Source of the DNA: Rhodospirillales bacterium
GTDB taxonomy: Bacteria; Pseudomonadota; Alphaproteobacteria; Reyranellales; Reyranellaceae
Direction of reading: 5' to 3'
Assembly (NCBI GenBank): GCA_016699855.1
Contig: CP064988.1
Location: 496,001 to 560,000 of the forward strand
Length of the DNA stretch: 64,000 nucleotides
The notes under the pieces are model-generated. The model had not been told where the DNA came from. It saw only the letters and a program-made list of their open reading frames with translations, and searched no databases. The position numbers and the translations under genes were made by a program. Below, in pieces: positions 1 through 8,063 of this stretch; position 1 is the stretch's first letter, and each line of letters begins with the position of its first letter.

Positions 1-483
1 GCGCGTGGCGACGATCTGCTTGTCGGGGAAGCGCACCAGCCGCGCCACGATGCGCACGTGCGCGACCGGTGGCCGGCCGCGGAAGTACTCGACCTGGAAC
101 TCGCGCAGCTCGGTCTGCAGGACGTAGTTCGGCCGCACCGTCACCGGATCGCGTCCGACGCCGACGATCCGCCGCGTCGATTCGAACGATTCGACCATCA
201 ACGTCTGCACCAGCAGGGGCGCGCGGTCGGTCCACGCCGAGCGGGCGTAGTAGTCGGCCGAGGTCGGCGTCATCTGCAACGCGATGCGGCCGGTGTTGAG
301 ATACGCCGCCGACACCGGCGGTTCGACCACGAGCTGCCAGCGGACGGTCGGTAGCCCCTCCTCGAAGGTGGTCTTCGGGGTCAGCGTGTAGAGGTCCTGC
401 GGCTCGTCGATCGCCTTCAGGGCCGAGCAGCCGCCGACGGCCAGGAACGCGACCGCCGCGGCGGCCCGCAACAGCGCGCTCAT
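1..483 (-). CDS. ABC-type transport auxiliary lipoprotein (PqiC/MlaD-partner type), partial
   Basis: The first 161 codons are visible and the C-terminus lies beyond the window edge. The protein begins with a short hydrophobic signal and a lipobox (AVGGCS, Cys at about residue 19), so it should be a lipoprotein. The body after the lipobox matches the style of the ABC_trans_aux/PqiC family, periplasmic lipoproteins that accompany MCE transporters. The ATG overlaps the TGA of the upstream MlaD-like gene by 4 bases (ATGA), so it is the last gene of the mlaE-F-D operon. Its role in lipid traffic between the membranes is inferred from the family and the operon. Confidence 0.8.
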   Translation of the reverse strand, partial: MSALLRAAAAVAFLAVGGCSALKAIDEPQDLYTLTPKTTFEEGLPTVRWQLVVEPPVSAAYLNTGRIALQMTPTSADYYARSAWTDRAPLLVQTLMVESFESTRRIVGVGRDPVTVRPNYVLQTELREFQVEYFRGRPPVAHVRIVARLVRFPDKQIVATR

Positions 484-1514
484 CGCGGCGAATACCCCTG
501 CTTGCCGCCCAGCAGATAGCCGGCGGGATCGCGCTCGAGGCGGGTGGAGATGGCGTTCAGACCGGCGACCAGCGCCCTCAGCTCGCGCACGGCGGCCGCG
601 AGCTCGGACAGTCCGCCCTCGGAGAACTGGCGCACCGCGCCACGGCTGTCGCCGAGCATTTTGTTGAGGCCACCGGCGGCGCCGTTGACGCTGGCGAGCG
701 CCTCGCGCAGCGCCGCGACGCTCTGTTTCAGCTCGCCGGGCGCGCGGCCCGCCAGCGCGCGGCGGGTGGCCTCGTCCTGGGGTCCGAGCTCGGCCAGCAC
801 CAGCGACGCGGAGTCGACCATGGCCTCGGCCTTCGCCAGCGCGCGGCGCATGTCGGCCAGCGTCTCCGGCAGCTCGGCGATGGTCTTCTCGATGGCCTTG
901 TCGTTGCGCGCGATGGCGTCGGTGATCCGGCCGAGGTTCTGGACCGTGCGCTCGGTCGCGGCGATGGTCTCGGGGCTGAGCAGGTTGTTGATGCGGTCGG
1001 CGATGCCCGCGATCTTGGGCAGCGCCTCCTCCAGCGTCATGCTGGTGGCCTGGATCAACGACGGCACCTCCCGGATCTCCGGGTACGGCAGCTCGCCGGC
1101 CTGCTTCTTCGGCTTCACGCTGGTGTCGTCGGGCCGGCCGACGATCTGCACGAAGGCGGCGCCGGCCACGAACGGCCGCTCGAAGGTGGCGTACGACCGG
1201 TCGCGGATGTCGATCGACCGGTCGATCGCGACGACGACGGCGATCTTCTCGACCGGCCTCACCTGGCCGTCGGAGCGGCGCGGCTCGTCGCGCGTCCTCA
1301 GGCTGATGGACTGGACCCGGCCGACGCGGATGCCGCGATAAAACACCGCCGAGTCCTTGGTGAGGCCCTGGACGTCGTTGCCGAAGAAGATCTCGTAGTA
1401 AGCGACCTCGTCGCGCGAGCCGGCGCGCAGCTTCCACGTCAGGAATCCGGCGATCCCGACGATGAAGGCCATCACCAGGGCGCCGACGAGGACGTAGGGG
1501 GAGCGGTTTTCCAT
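480..1514 (-). CDS. mlaD: MlaD-like MCE-domain periplasmic lipid-binding protein
   Basis: A 344-residue protein with one N-terminal membrane anchor (about residues 8-28), then an MCE domain (about 38-120, containing GNDVQGLTKDSAVFYRGIRV), then a long Ala/Leu-rich, probably coiled-coil region to the C-terminus. MCE proteins form hexameric rings on an inner-membrane ABC transporter and carry phospholipids across the periplasm. At 344 residues it is much longer than E. coli MlaD (183), as is usual for alphaproteobacterial members with the helical extension. It lies 24 bases after mlaF and overlaps the following lipoprotein gene by 4 bases, so one transcript is expected. Confidence 0.9.
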   Translation of the reverse strand: MENRSPYVLVGALVMAFIVGIAGFLTWKLRAGSRDEVAYYEIFFGNDVQGLTKDSAVFYRGIRVGRVQSISLRTRDEPRRSDGQVRPVEKIAVVVAIDRSIDIRDRSYATFERPFVAGAAFVQIVGRPDDTSVKPKKQAGELPYPEIREVPSLIQATSMTLEEALPKIAGIADRINNLLSPETIAATERTVQNLGRITDAIARNDKAIEKTIAELPETLADMRRALAKAEAMVDSASLVLAELGPQDEATRRALAGRAPGELKQSVAALREALASVNGAAGGLNKMLGDSRGAVRQFSEGGLSELAAAVRELRALVAGLNAISTRLERDPAGYLLGGKQGYSPR

Positions 1515-1538
1515 CGTGTCTCCTGGTCGGCCGGCCGG

Positions 1539-2360
1539 TCAGCCGATCCCGGCGGCCCGGGCGCGCGGCCCGTGGAAGTACTCCCGCACCCACGGATGGT
1601 CGTAGGCGAGCAGTTCCTCCATGGTACCCGCGACGACGCGCTTGTCGAGCAGCACCGCCACCCGGTCGCAGATCGCCGTCAACGTGTCGAGATCGTGTGT
1701 CACCATCAAGACCGTGAGGCCGAGGTCGCGCTGGAGGCCCCGCAGCAACGTGTCGAAATTCGCCGCGCCGATCGGATCGAGCCCGGCGGTCGGCTCGTCG
1801 AGGAAGACCAGCTCAGGGTCGAGCGCCAGCGCCCGCGCCAGCCCGGCCCGCTTCTTCATGCCGCCCGACAGCTCGGACGGGCGCTTGGCGCCGGCGTCGG
1901 CCGGCAGGCCGACCAGGGCGATCTTCAGCGCCGCGATGGCGTCCAGCGCGTCCTCGGGCGGATGGGCATGCTCGCGCAACGGCAACCCGATGTTCTCGGC
2001 CACTGTCAGCGACGAGAACAGGGCCCCGTCCTGGAACAGGACGCCCCAGCGGCGCTGGAGTTCCCTCGTCTCGGCGGCGGACAGGTTCCCGGTCTCGACT
2101 CCGAGCACCTCCAACGTTCCGGCGCGACGCGCGTTGAGCCCGATGATGGTGCGCAGCAGCACGGATTTGCCGCTGCCCGAGCCGCCGACGAGGCCGACGA
2201 TCTCGCCCCGGAACAGGTCGAAATCCAGCGCGTCGTGCAGCACCTGCGCGCCGAACTGGTTGCGCAGACCGCGGATCGACACGACCCGTTCGCGGCCCGC
2301 CGAGCGGTCCGATATCTGGCCGCCCTCGACCAGCGGTGGCGGGGCGGGCTTGTCGGCCAT
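1539..2360 (-). CDS. mlaF: MlaF-like ABC transporter ATP-binding protein
   Basis: A 273-residue ABC ATPase with Walker A GGSGSGKS (about 59-66), signature LSGGMKKR (164-171) and Walker B/D-loop LDEPTAGLD (187-195). LSGGMxKR is the signature form usual in MlaF/MCE ATPases. It should power lipid transport together with the MlaE permease and MlaD ring at the inner membrane. The start chosen is the ATG at 2360 (MADKPAPPPL); the frame is open further upstream but that stretch lies inside mlaE and has no family similarity. A TGA in a third frame sits one base before this ATG and looks like the missing mlaE stop. Confidence 0.93.
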   Translation of the reverse strand: MADKPAPPPLVEGGQISDRSAGRERVVSIRGLRNQFGAQVLHDALDFDLFRGEIVGLVGGSGSGKSVLLRTIIGLNARRAGTLEVLGVETGNLSAAETRELQRRWGVLFQDGALFSSLTVAENIGLPLREHAHPPEDALDAIAALKIALVGLPADAGAKRPSELSGGMKKRAGLARALALDPELVFLDEPTAGLDPIGAANFDTLLRGLQRDLGLTVLMVTHDLDTLTAICDRVAVLLDKRVVAGTMEELLAYDHPWVREYFHGPRARAAGIG

Positions 2361-3478
2361 CTCACACCCGCCAGCAGGAAGATCACGGAGAAGATCGCGT
2401 CGAGCACGATCACCAGGAAGATCGCCTCGACCACGGAGCGCGTGGTCTGCCGGCCGACGCTGTCGGCCGAACCGCCCACGTGGAGCCCCTCGTAGCAGCC
2501 GATCGCCGCGATGACGAAGGCGAACACCGGCGCCTTGATCATGCCGACCCAGAAGTGCCATATCCCGACGGTGTCGCGCATGCGGTCGAAGAACTGCACC
2601 AGCGTGAAGTCGAGGTAGATCGTGCACGCGAAGGCGCCGCCCAGCACGCCCATGAGATCGGCGAAGAACACCAGCAGCGGCATCGACAGGGTCAGCGCGA
2701 CGATGCGCGGCACGACCAGCCATTCGACGGGGTCGAGCGCCATCGTGCGCATGGCGTCGAGCTCGAGATTGATCTTCATCGTGCCGAGCTGTGCGGTGAA
2801 GGCGCTGCCCGAGCGGCCGGCGACGATGATCGCCGTCAGCAGCACGCCCAGCTCGCGCAGCATGCCGATGCCGACCGCCTCGACGGTGAAGGCCTCGGCG
2901 CCGAACTGCTTGAGCTGCTCGACGCCCTGGTAGGCCGTCACGACGCCGATGAGGAAGGTCAGGACGCCGACGATCGGCATCGCGCGGATCCAGACCTCGT
3001 TCATCTGCGCCACGATCGAGCCCGGGCGCAGCCGCGCCGGCGCGGCGACGCCGCGCGCCATGACCACCAGCACCTCGCCGAAGAAACCGAGCAGGTTGCG
3101 GGCTTGCTTGACGAGCCCGACCATCTCCTCGCCGATCTCGGCGAGTGTGTCGGCGACGCCCGGGTTCCGCCGCGCCGGCCTCGGCGCCTCCGGCGCCGAC
3201 CGGCCGACCAGCTCGATCAACGAGGCGTGCTCCGGGCGCGCGCCCTCGAAGCCGCAGCCACCATGGTCGCGCGCCAGCCCGACCAGCTCGAGCGCGCCGG
3301 CGGTGTCGAGCCGGGCGACGTCCGACAGGTCGATGGCCGCGATGGAGCCGGAGGCGGCGGGCTGACGCCGGAGCGTCGACAATGTGTAGACCGTCCAGTC
3401 GCCGCGGGCCGCGAGCGCGCGCCGCCCGCCGCGCTCGACGGCGCGTAGGGAGGGCTCGACGGGAACGGGCGCGGCCAT
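2006..3478 (-). CDS. mlaE: MlaE-type ABC permease with N-terminal STAS domain; C-terminal stop lost
   Basis: Residues 1 to about 110 resemble a STAS (MlaB-like) domain; about 125-371 form the MlaE permease, with the conserved GRSGSAFTAQLGTMK segment and several membrane helices. Fusion of MlaB-like and MlaE-like parts is common in alphaproteobacteria. The permease proper ends near position 2367, but the frame has no stop there and runs about 118 codons out of frame through mlaF to 2006; that tail is Arg/Ser/Cys-rich shadow sequence. Removing one G from the GGG just before the expected end would restore a TGA at 2362-2364, one base before the mlaF ATG. The real gene is therefore probably 2362-3478. 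Start at 3478 has no strong ribosome-binding site. Confidence 0.85.
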   Translation of the reverse strand: MAAPVPVEPSLRAVERGGRRALAARGDWTVYTLSTLRRQPAASGSIAAIDLSDVARLDTAGALELVGLARDHGGCGFEGARPEHASLIELVGRSAPEAPRPARRNPGVADTLAEIGEEMVGLVKQARNLLGFFGEVLVVMARGVAAPARLRPGSIVAQMNEVWIRAMPIVGVLTFLIGVVTAYQGVEQLKQFGAEAFTVEAVGIGMLRELGVLLTAIIVAGRSGSAFTAQLGTMKINLELDAMRTMALDPVEWLVVPRIVALTLSMPLLVFFADLMGVLGGAFACTIYLDFTLVQFFDRMRDTVGIWHFWVGMIKAPVFAFVIAAIGCYEGLHVGGSADSVGRQTTRSVVEAIFLVIVLDAIFSVIFLLAGVRWPTSPPRHRWSRAARYRTARRAANGSCRSAVCATSSARRCCTTRWISTCSGARSSASSAARAAANPCCCAPSSGSTRVAPERWRCSESRPGTCPPPRRGNSSAAGASCSRTGPCSRR

Positions 3479-3592
3479 GCTCGGCGGATAGGAAGGAAGC
3501 GCCGACGCCGTGTCAACGCCGGCGGCGCGACGGTGGTTTCGCGGTTGCGTCCGGCCCGGCCGGCCGCGCACACTGGCCGCCGGAGGCGCGCC

Positions 3593-4426
3593 ATGGGCAA
3601 GTGGAAGAAACTCGACGAACTCGACCTCGCCGGCAAGCTCGACGAGGACAAGTACGAGGAACGCCTGATAAAGGGGCAGTTCGAGCTGCTCCGCATCCAG
3701 CAGTGGATGGCGCGCGAGGGAGGCCGCGCGATCATCGCGCTCGAGGGCTGGGACGCGGCCGGCAAGGGCGGCCTGATCAAGCGCATGACCGAGCGGCTCG
3801 ATCCGCGGCCGCTGCTGGTCTGGCCGATCGCCGCGCCGACCCGGGACGAGCAGGGCCGCCACTACCTCTACCGGTTCTGGGAGCGCCTGCCGCGGCCGGG
3901 CGAGATCGCGATCTTCGACCGCACCTGGTACGGCCGCGTGCTTGTCGAGCGGATCGAGGGCTACTGCTCCAAGGACGCCTGGAAGCGCGCCTACGACGAG
4001 ATCAACCAGTTCGAGCGCATGCTGGCGGCCGACGGGGTGCGGCTGGTCAAATTGCTGCTGCACGTCAGCGCCAAGGAGCAGCGCAAGCGCATCATCGAGC
4101 GCATCGAGTCGCCGGAGAAGCGCTTCAAGGTCACGCTCGACGACTTCCGCAACATCCGCAAGCGCGACGCCTATCTCGAGGCGTTCGACGACATGCTGGA
4201 GAGCACCGACACCGACGCGGCGCCGTGGGCGGTCGTCGCCACCGACGACAAGAAGCGCGCGCGGGTCGACGGCATCGAGACCGTCGTGCAACAGCTCAGC
4301 AAGGGCGCGGACCTCGAACCGCCGGCGCTGGATCCCGCCGTCGCGCAGGCGGCCAAGGACACGCTGGCGTGGGATCCGACCGCGACCCCGGCGCGCAACG
4401 GAAAGAACGGGAAGAAGGACGCGTGA
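3593..4426 (+). CDS. ppk2: Polyphosphate kinase 2 family protein (PPK2)
   Basis: A 277-residue single-domain PPK2. The P-loop reads EGWDAAGKGG (about 51-60) and the Walker B/lid region IFDRTWYGR (about 107-115), both diagnostic of the family. PPK2 enzymes move phosphate between polyphosphate and nucleotides in the cytoplasm; whether this one favours ADP, GDP or AMP cannot be told from sequence alone. The ATG at 3593 is chosen because GGAGG lies a few bases upstream and because the protein then starts like other family members; an earlier in-frame Met at 3533 gives Arg/Pro-rich leader sequence. It is transcribed divergently from mlaE and its stop overlaps the next gene (GTGA). Confidence 0.92.
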   Translation: MGKWKKLDELDLAGKLDEDKYEERLIKGQFELLRIQQWMAREGGRAIIALEGWDAAGKGGLIKRMTERLDPRPLLVWPIAAPTRDEQGRHYLYRFWERLPRPGEIAIFDRTWYGRVLVERIEGYCSKDAWKRAYDEINQFERMLAADGVRLVKLLLHVSAKEQRKRIIERIESPEKRFKVTLDDFRNIRKRDAYLEAFDDMLESTDTDAAPWAVVATDDKKRARVDGIETVVQQLSKGADLEPPALDPAVAQAAKDTLAWDPTATPARNGKNGKKDA

Positions 4427-5667
4427 GCCCGCCGCCGCCGTTCCACGGCTGGTGGGTCGTCGCCGGCACGTTCGCGGTGCTGTGCACCGGATTCGGCATC
4501 GCCTACTGCTTCCCCGCCTACTTCCTGACGCTGCAGCAGGAGTTCGGCGCCCGCCGCGGCGACACCTCGCTGGTGTTCTCGATCGCCGGCGCGCTCTATT
4601 TCTCGCTGGGCATCCTCAGCGGCTCGATCGCCGACCGGTTCGGGCCGCGCGCCGTGGTCGCCGGCGGCATGGCGTTGGTCGGTCTCGGCACGCTGCTGGC
4701 GAGCCAAGCGACCAGTCTGTGGCAGATCTACCTCGGCTACGGCGTCGGCGTGGGCGTGGGCATCGGCTTCGCCTACGTGCCCGCGGTCGCCGCCGTGCAG
4801 CGCTGGTTCCTGCGCCAACGTGGACTGGCCACGGGCATCGCCGTCGCCGGCATCGGAGTCGGCACCGCGGCCGGACCGCCGCTCGCCAAGCTGATGATCG
4901 ACGCCTGGGGCTGGCGCGCCGCCTACATCGGGCTCGGCGTCGCCGCCCTGGTGGTGGCGGCGTTCGCGTTCTTCACGCTGCTGCGCTCGCCCGAGGCCTA
5001 CGGCCAGCGGCCGGACGGCGACGCCGTCGCGGGCGGCGGCGCGCCGCCGCCGGTGACCGGCGAATCGCTGGCGGAGGCGATGCGCTCGCGGCCCTTCTGG
5101 TTCCTGTTCACTGCCTGTCTGCTGACCTCGTTCGGGCTGTTCATCCCCTTCGTCCATCTCGTGCCCTACGCGCGCGACGCCGGCCTGACCGAGGGCTTCG
5201 GCGTCACCTTGATCGCCCTGCTCGGCGTCGGCAGCACGGTCGGCCGCTTCGCCTTCGCCGGCCTCGCCCACCGCGTCGGCCGCCGCCGCGCCTACGCCGC
5301 CATGTTCGTCGGCATCGCCGCGATGCAGCTGCTGTGGGCGGCCACGACGCATCCGTGGCTGCTGGCGGTGTTCGCCATCCTGTTCGGCGCCTTCTACGGC
5401 GGCTTCGTCGCCATGGCGCCGTCGGTGTTCGCCGACTACTACGGCACCCGCGCGCTGGGCTCGATCCTCGGCGCGCAGTACTCGAGCGTGTCGCTGGGGG
5501 TCCTGTTCGGGCCGCCGGTGGCCGGCTTCGTGTTCGATTTCTTCGGCTCCTACGTGGCCACGATCCTGACCGGCGCCGCCTTGGCGGTCGTCGGCGGCCT
5601 GTTCGTGATCGCCACCGCCGACCCCGCGACCTGGCGCGAGCGGCGCCGGACTGGAGACGCGCGATGA
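4423..5667 (+). CDS. MFS transporter, OFA/monocarboxylate-type
   Basis: A 414-residue major facilitator with about 12 membrane helices. The first loop has the RFGPR form of the MFS A-motif (ADRFGPRAVVAGG), and the N-terminal HGWWVVAGTFAV segment is typical of the oxalate/formate- and monocarboxylate-type branch. Substrate is unknown. Translation must start at a GTG (4423) that overlaps the PPK2 stop, because the conserved first helix begins only 12 residues later. Its own stop overlaps the ATG of the cupin gene, giving a three-gene translationally coupled unit ppk2-MFS-cupin. Confidence 0.87.
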   Translation: MSPPPPFHGWWVVAGTFAVLCTGFGIAYCFPAYFLTLQQEFGARRGDTSLVFSIAGALYFSLGILSGSIADRFGPRAVVAGGMALVGLGTLLASQATSLWQIYLGYGVGVGVGIGFAYVPAVAAVQRWFLRQRGLATGIAVAGIGVGTAAGPPLAKLMIDAWGWRAAYIGLGVAALVVAAFAFFTLLRSPEAYGQRPDGDAVAGGGAPPPVTGESLAEAMRSRPFWFLFTACLLTSFGLFIPFVHLVPYARDAGLTEGFGVTLIALLGVGSTVGRFAFAGLAHRVGRRRAYAAMFVGIAAMQLLWAATTHPWLLAVFAILFGAFYGGFVAMAPSVFADYYGTRALGSILGAQYSSVSLGVLFGPPVAGFVFDFFGSYVATILTGAALAVVGGLFVIATADPATWRERRRTGDAR

Positions 5668-5993
5668 AGATGACGGACATCCCCTTCGGAACGACCGACT
5701 GGTCCACCGTCGAGCCGACCGAGCACGCCGGCGACACCGGCAAGGCGATCTGGCGGACGCGGCAGTTCGGCGCCATCCGCGTGCGGCGCGTCGACTACAC
5801 GCCGGGCTACCTCGCCGACCATTGGTGCGAGAAGGGCCACATCCTGCTCTGCCTGGAGGGCGAGCTGGTGACCGAGCTGAAGGACGGGCGCGTGTTCACG
5901 CTGAAGGCCGGCGACAGCTACCAGGTCGCCGACGGCGCCGAGCCGCATCGCAGCCGCACGGCGACGGGCGCGCGGCTGTTCATCGTCGATTGA
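5664..5993 (+). CDS. DHCW-motif cupin-fold protein
   Basis: A 109-residue single cupin domain. The segment LADHWCEKGHILLCLEGEL is the hallmark of the family annotated as DHCW-motif cupin fold proteins, and the length matches. The family has no established reaction; the His/Glu pattern suggests a possible metal site. Start and preceding MFS stop overlap (ATGA), so expression is probably coupled. It converges with rlmJ, leaving 13 bases between the two stops. Confidence 0.88.
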   Translation: MKMTDIPFGTTDWSTVEPTEHAGDTGKAIWRTRQFGAIRVRRVDYTPGYLADHWCEKGHILLCLEGELVTELKDGRVFTLKAGDSYQVADGAEPHRSRTATGARLFIVD

Positions 5994-6006
5994 CCGTCGC
6001 GTGCCG

Positions 6007-6864
6007 CTATGGCGCGCCGGCGATCCACGTCAATTCGCCCCGCGCACCGGGTCCGCGGCCGAGCGTGCGCGCCAGCCACGGCAGCGCTTCGGCCATCGCC
6101 GCGTCGAAGGTCCACGGTGGATTGACCACCAGCAGACCGCAGGCCGCCAGACCCTCGCCCGGTAGCGGATCGACGACGCGCAATTCCAGCGTCAGCGCCT
6201 TCTCCGCGACCGAAGCGACGCCTTCGAGGAACGCCGCGACGGCGGCCTCGTCCTTGACCGGATACCAGACCGCGTAGACGCCGGTGGCGAAGCGCTTCAG
6301 CGCCTGCGCGAGAGCGCGCCCCAACCGGTCGAACTCGTCCGTCTTCTCGAAGGGCGGATCGATCAACACCGCCGCCCGGCGCTCCGGCGGCGGCAGAAGC
6401 GACTTCAAGGTCGCGTAGCCGTCGGCCGGACGGACCTCCACGGCGCGATCTCCGGCGAATTCGCGGCGTAGCGCCACCGAGTCCGCAGGATGGGTCTCGC
6501 ACAGCACGCAGCGGTCGCCCGGCCGCAGCGCCTGCCGGGTGCGCCGCGGCGAACCCGGGTAGTGCGTGAGTCCGCCCGCCGGCGCGGTGCCGAACTTTCG
6601 GTCGTAGGCGCGCACGGACTCCGCGAGCCTGCGCACGACCGGCGGCGCGCCCCTGGCGCCGAGCAGCCGGCCGATGCCGTCGCGCCACTCCCCCGTCCGC
6701 TGGGCCGCGTCGTCCGCGAGATCGTAGCCGCCGCGGCCGGCGTGGGTGTCGAGCGCCAGCAGCGGCTTGTCCTTGGCCGTCAGCAGGCGCAGCAATTCCA
6801 GCCAGGCGACGTGCTTGAGGACGTCGGCGAAATTGCCGGCGTGGAAGGCGTGCCGGTAGTTCAT
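6007..6864 (-). CDS. rlmJ: 23S rRNA (adenine(2030)-N6)-methyltransferase RlmJ
   Basis: A 285-residue protein starting MNYRHAFHAGNFADVLKH, the characteristic N-terminus of RlmJ. The SAM-binding loop is DTHAGRGGYDL (about 39-49) and the catalytic motif DPPFE is at about 169-173. RlmJ methylates A2030 of 23S rRNA. It is a stand-alone gene, divergent from the acetamidase gene with only 67 bases between the starts. Confidence 0.95.
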   Translation of the reverse strand: MNYRHAFHAGNFADVLKHVAWLELLRLLTAKDKPLLALDTHAGRGGYDLADDAAQRTGEWRDGIGRLLGARGAPPVVRRLAESVRAYDRKFGTAPAGGLTHYPGSPRRTRQALRPGDRCVLCETHPADSVALRREFAGDRAVEVRPADGYATLKSLLPPPERRAAVLIDPPFEKTDEFDRLGRALAQALKRFATGVYAVWYPVKDEAAVAAFLEGVASVAEKALTLELRVVDPLPGEGLAACGLLVVNPPWTFDAAMAEALPWLARTLGRGPGARGELTWIAGAP

Positions 6865-6931
6865 CGCGCGCCTATATCACGATGGCGCGGTCCGTGCTTG
6901 GATCGACCCGCCATCATCCGGAGCCGCCGCC

Positions 6932-7864
6932 ATGACCGTCGTGAAGACCACGCCCGAGACCGTGCACTGGGGCTATTTCGATTCCAAGCTGAAGCCGGTG
7001 GCGACGATCCGCTCCGGCGGGACGGTGACCATCGAATGCGTCTCCGGAGGCCCCGACATCCTACCCGGCCCGCCCTTCACGGTGCTGCCGGAGCACCGCG
7101 AGATCCACGCCAAATGCGCGCCGCATATCGGGCGCCACATCCTCACCGGCCCGGTGTTCGTCGAGGGCGCCCGCCGCGGCGACGTGCTGCAGATCGACGT
7201 CGTCGACATCAAGATCCGGGTCGACTGGGGCTGGAACGTGCAGCGGCCCAACATGGGCACGCTGCCGGAGGACTTTCCGTCCTACCGGCTGACCCACATC
7301 CCGATCGACCACGCCGCCGGCGTCTGCCTCATGCCGTGGGGCACGCGCATCCCGCTCAAGCCGTTCTTCGGCATCATGGGCGTGGCGCCGCCGCCGGAAT
7401 GGGGCCAGTGCAGCTCGGTCGAGCCGCGCGCCTTCGGCGGCAACATCGACAACAAGGAGCTGGGCGTCGGCGCGACGCTGTACCTGCCGGTGTTCACCGA
7501 CGGCGCGCTGTTCTCGGCCGGCGACGGCCACGGCGTGCAGGGCGACGGCGAGGTCAATCTGACGGCGCTGGAGACCTGCCTGGCCGGCACCTTCCGCCTG
7601 ACCGTCCGGCGCGACATGAAGATGGCGACCCCGCGCGCCGAGACGCCGACCCATTGGATCACGCACGCCTTCGATCCCGACCTCGACGTCTGCGCGCGGG
7701 AGGCGCTGCGCGACATGATCCGGTTCATCCGCGGCAAGACGGGCATCTCGGCCGAGGACGCCTACATGCTGTGCAGCCTCGCCGCCGACCTGCACGTCAC
7801 CCAGACCGTCGACGGCAACAAGGGCATCCACTGCATGATCCGCAAGGAGCTGGTCGGCGGCTAG
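6932..7864 (+). CDS. Acetamidase/formamidase family protein
   Basis: A 310-residue protein of the FmdA/AmdA family: the N-terminus HWGYFDSKLKPV, the central PFFGIMGVAPP and the GDGHGVQGDGEV segment are typical and include likely metal-binding residues. Members hydrolyse small amides such as formamide or acetamide to ammonia plus the acid; the exact substrate here is not known. A GGAG precedes the ATG by about nine bases. It stands alone upstream of an IS element. Confidence 0.9.
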   Translation: MTVVKTTPETVHWGYFDSKLKPVATIRSGGTVTIECVSGGPDILPGPPFTVLPEHREIHAKCAPHIGRHILTGPVFVEGARRGDVLQIDVVDIKIRVDWGWNVQRPNMGTLPEDFPSYRLTHIPIDHAAGVCLMPWGTRIPLKPFFGIMGVAPPPEWGQCSSVEPRAFGGNIDNKELGVGATLYLPVFTDGALFSAGDGHGVQGDGEVNLTALETCLAGTFRLTVRRDMKMATPRAETPTHWITHAFDPDLDVCAREALRDMIRFIRGKTGISAEDAYMLCSLAADLHVTQTVDGNKGIHCMIRKELVGG

Positions 7865-7933
7865 ACCGGCCGCTTGCGGCTATCGTATTCACGCATGTCA
7901 CGACGGGGTGCTTTTTCAGCCGGCGTCGTATTT

Positions 7934-7966
7934 TTCCCTCTCCGCCGCGTAGCGGGGGAGAGGGAA
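7934..7966. repeat. Short intergenic palindrome, copy 1
   Basis: A 33-base near-palindrome (CCCTCTCC ... GGGAGAGGG arms around a GCCGC-GTA-GCGGG core) just upstream of the IS element. The reverse complement recurs at 9498-9529 with one mismatch at the end. It looks like a REP-type dispersed hairpin. Confidence 0.7.
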
Positions 7967-7984
7967 GGGGCCCGTCGCGAAGCG

Positions 7985-8035
7985 GTATGAACCGGGATGA
8001 TGCTCGACAGAATAGACCGGGATGATGGTCGACAG
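7985..8035 (+). repeat. IS left end, doubled terminal repeat
   Basis: Two tandem copies of a motif related to ACCGGGATGATGGTCGACAG (about 7991-8010 and 8017-8035) lie in direct orientation at the left end. The same double arrangement occurs inverted at the right end, so these are probable transposase binding sites. Confidence 0.75.
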
Positions 8036-8063
8036 GTTGACTGGCGTCGGGAGGGCCCGACCG

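Noticed and set aside
3145..5667. One long plus-strand frame that would join sequence before PPK2 to the MFS carrier
   Set aside because: The first half is an Arg/Pro-rich shadow of mlaE and PPK2; the MFS protein starts at the GTG overlapping the PPK2 stop.
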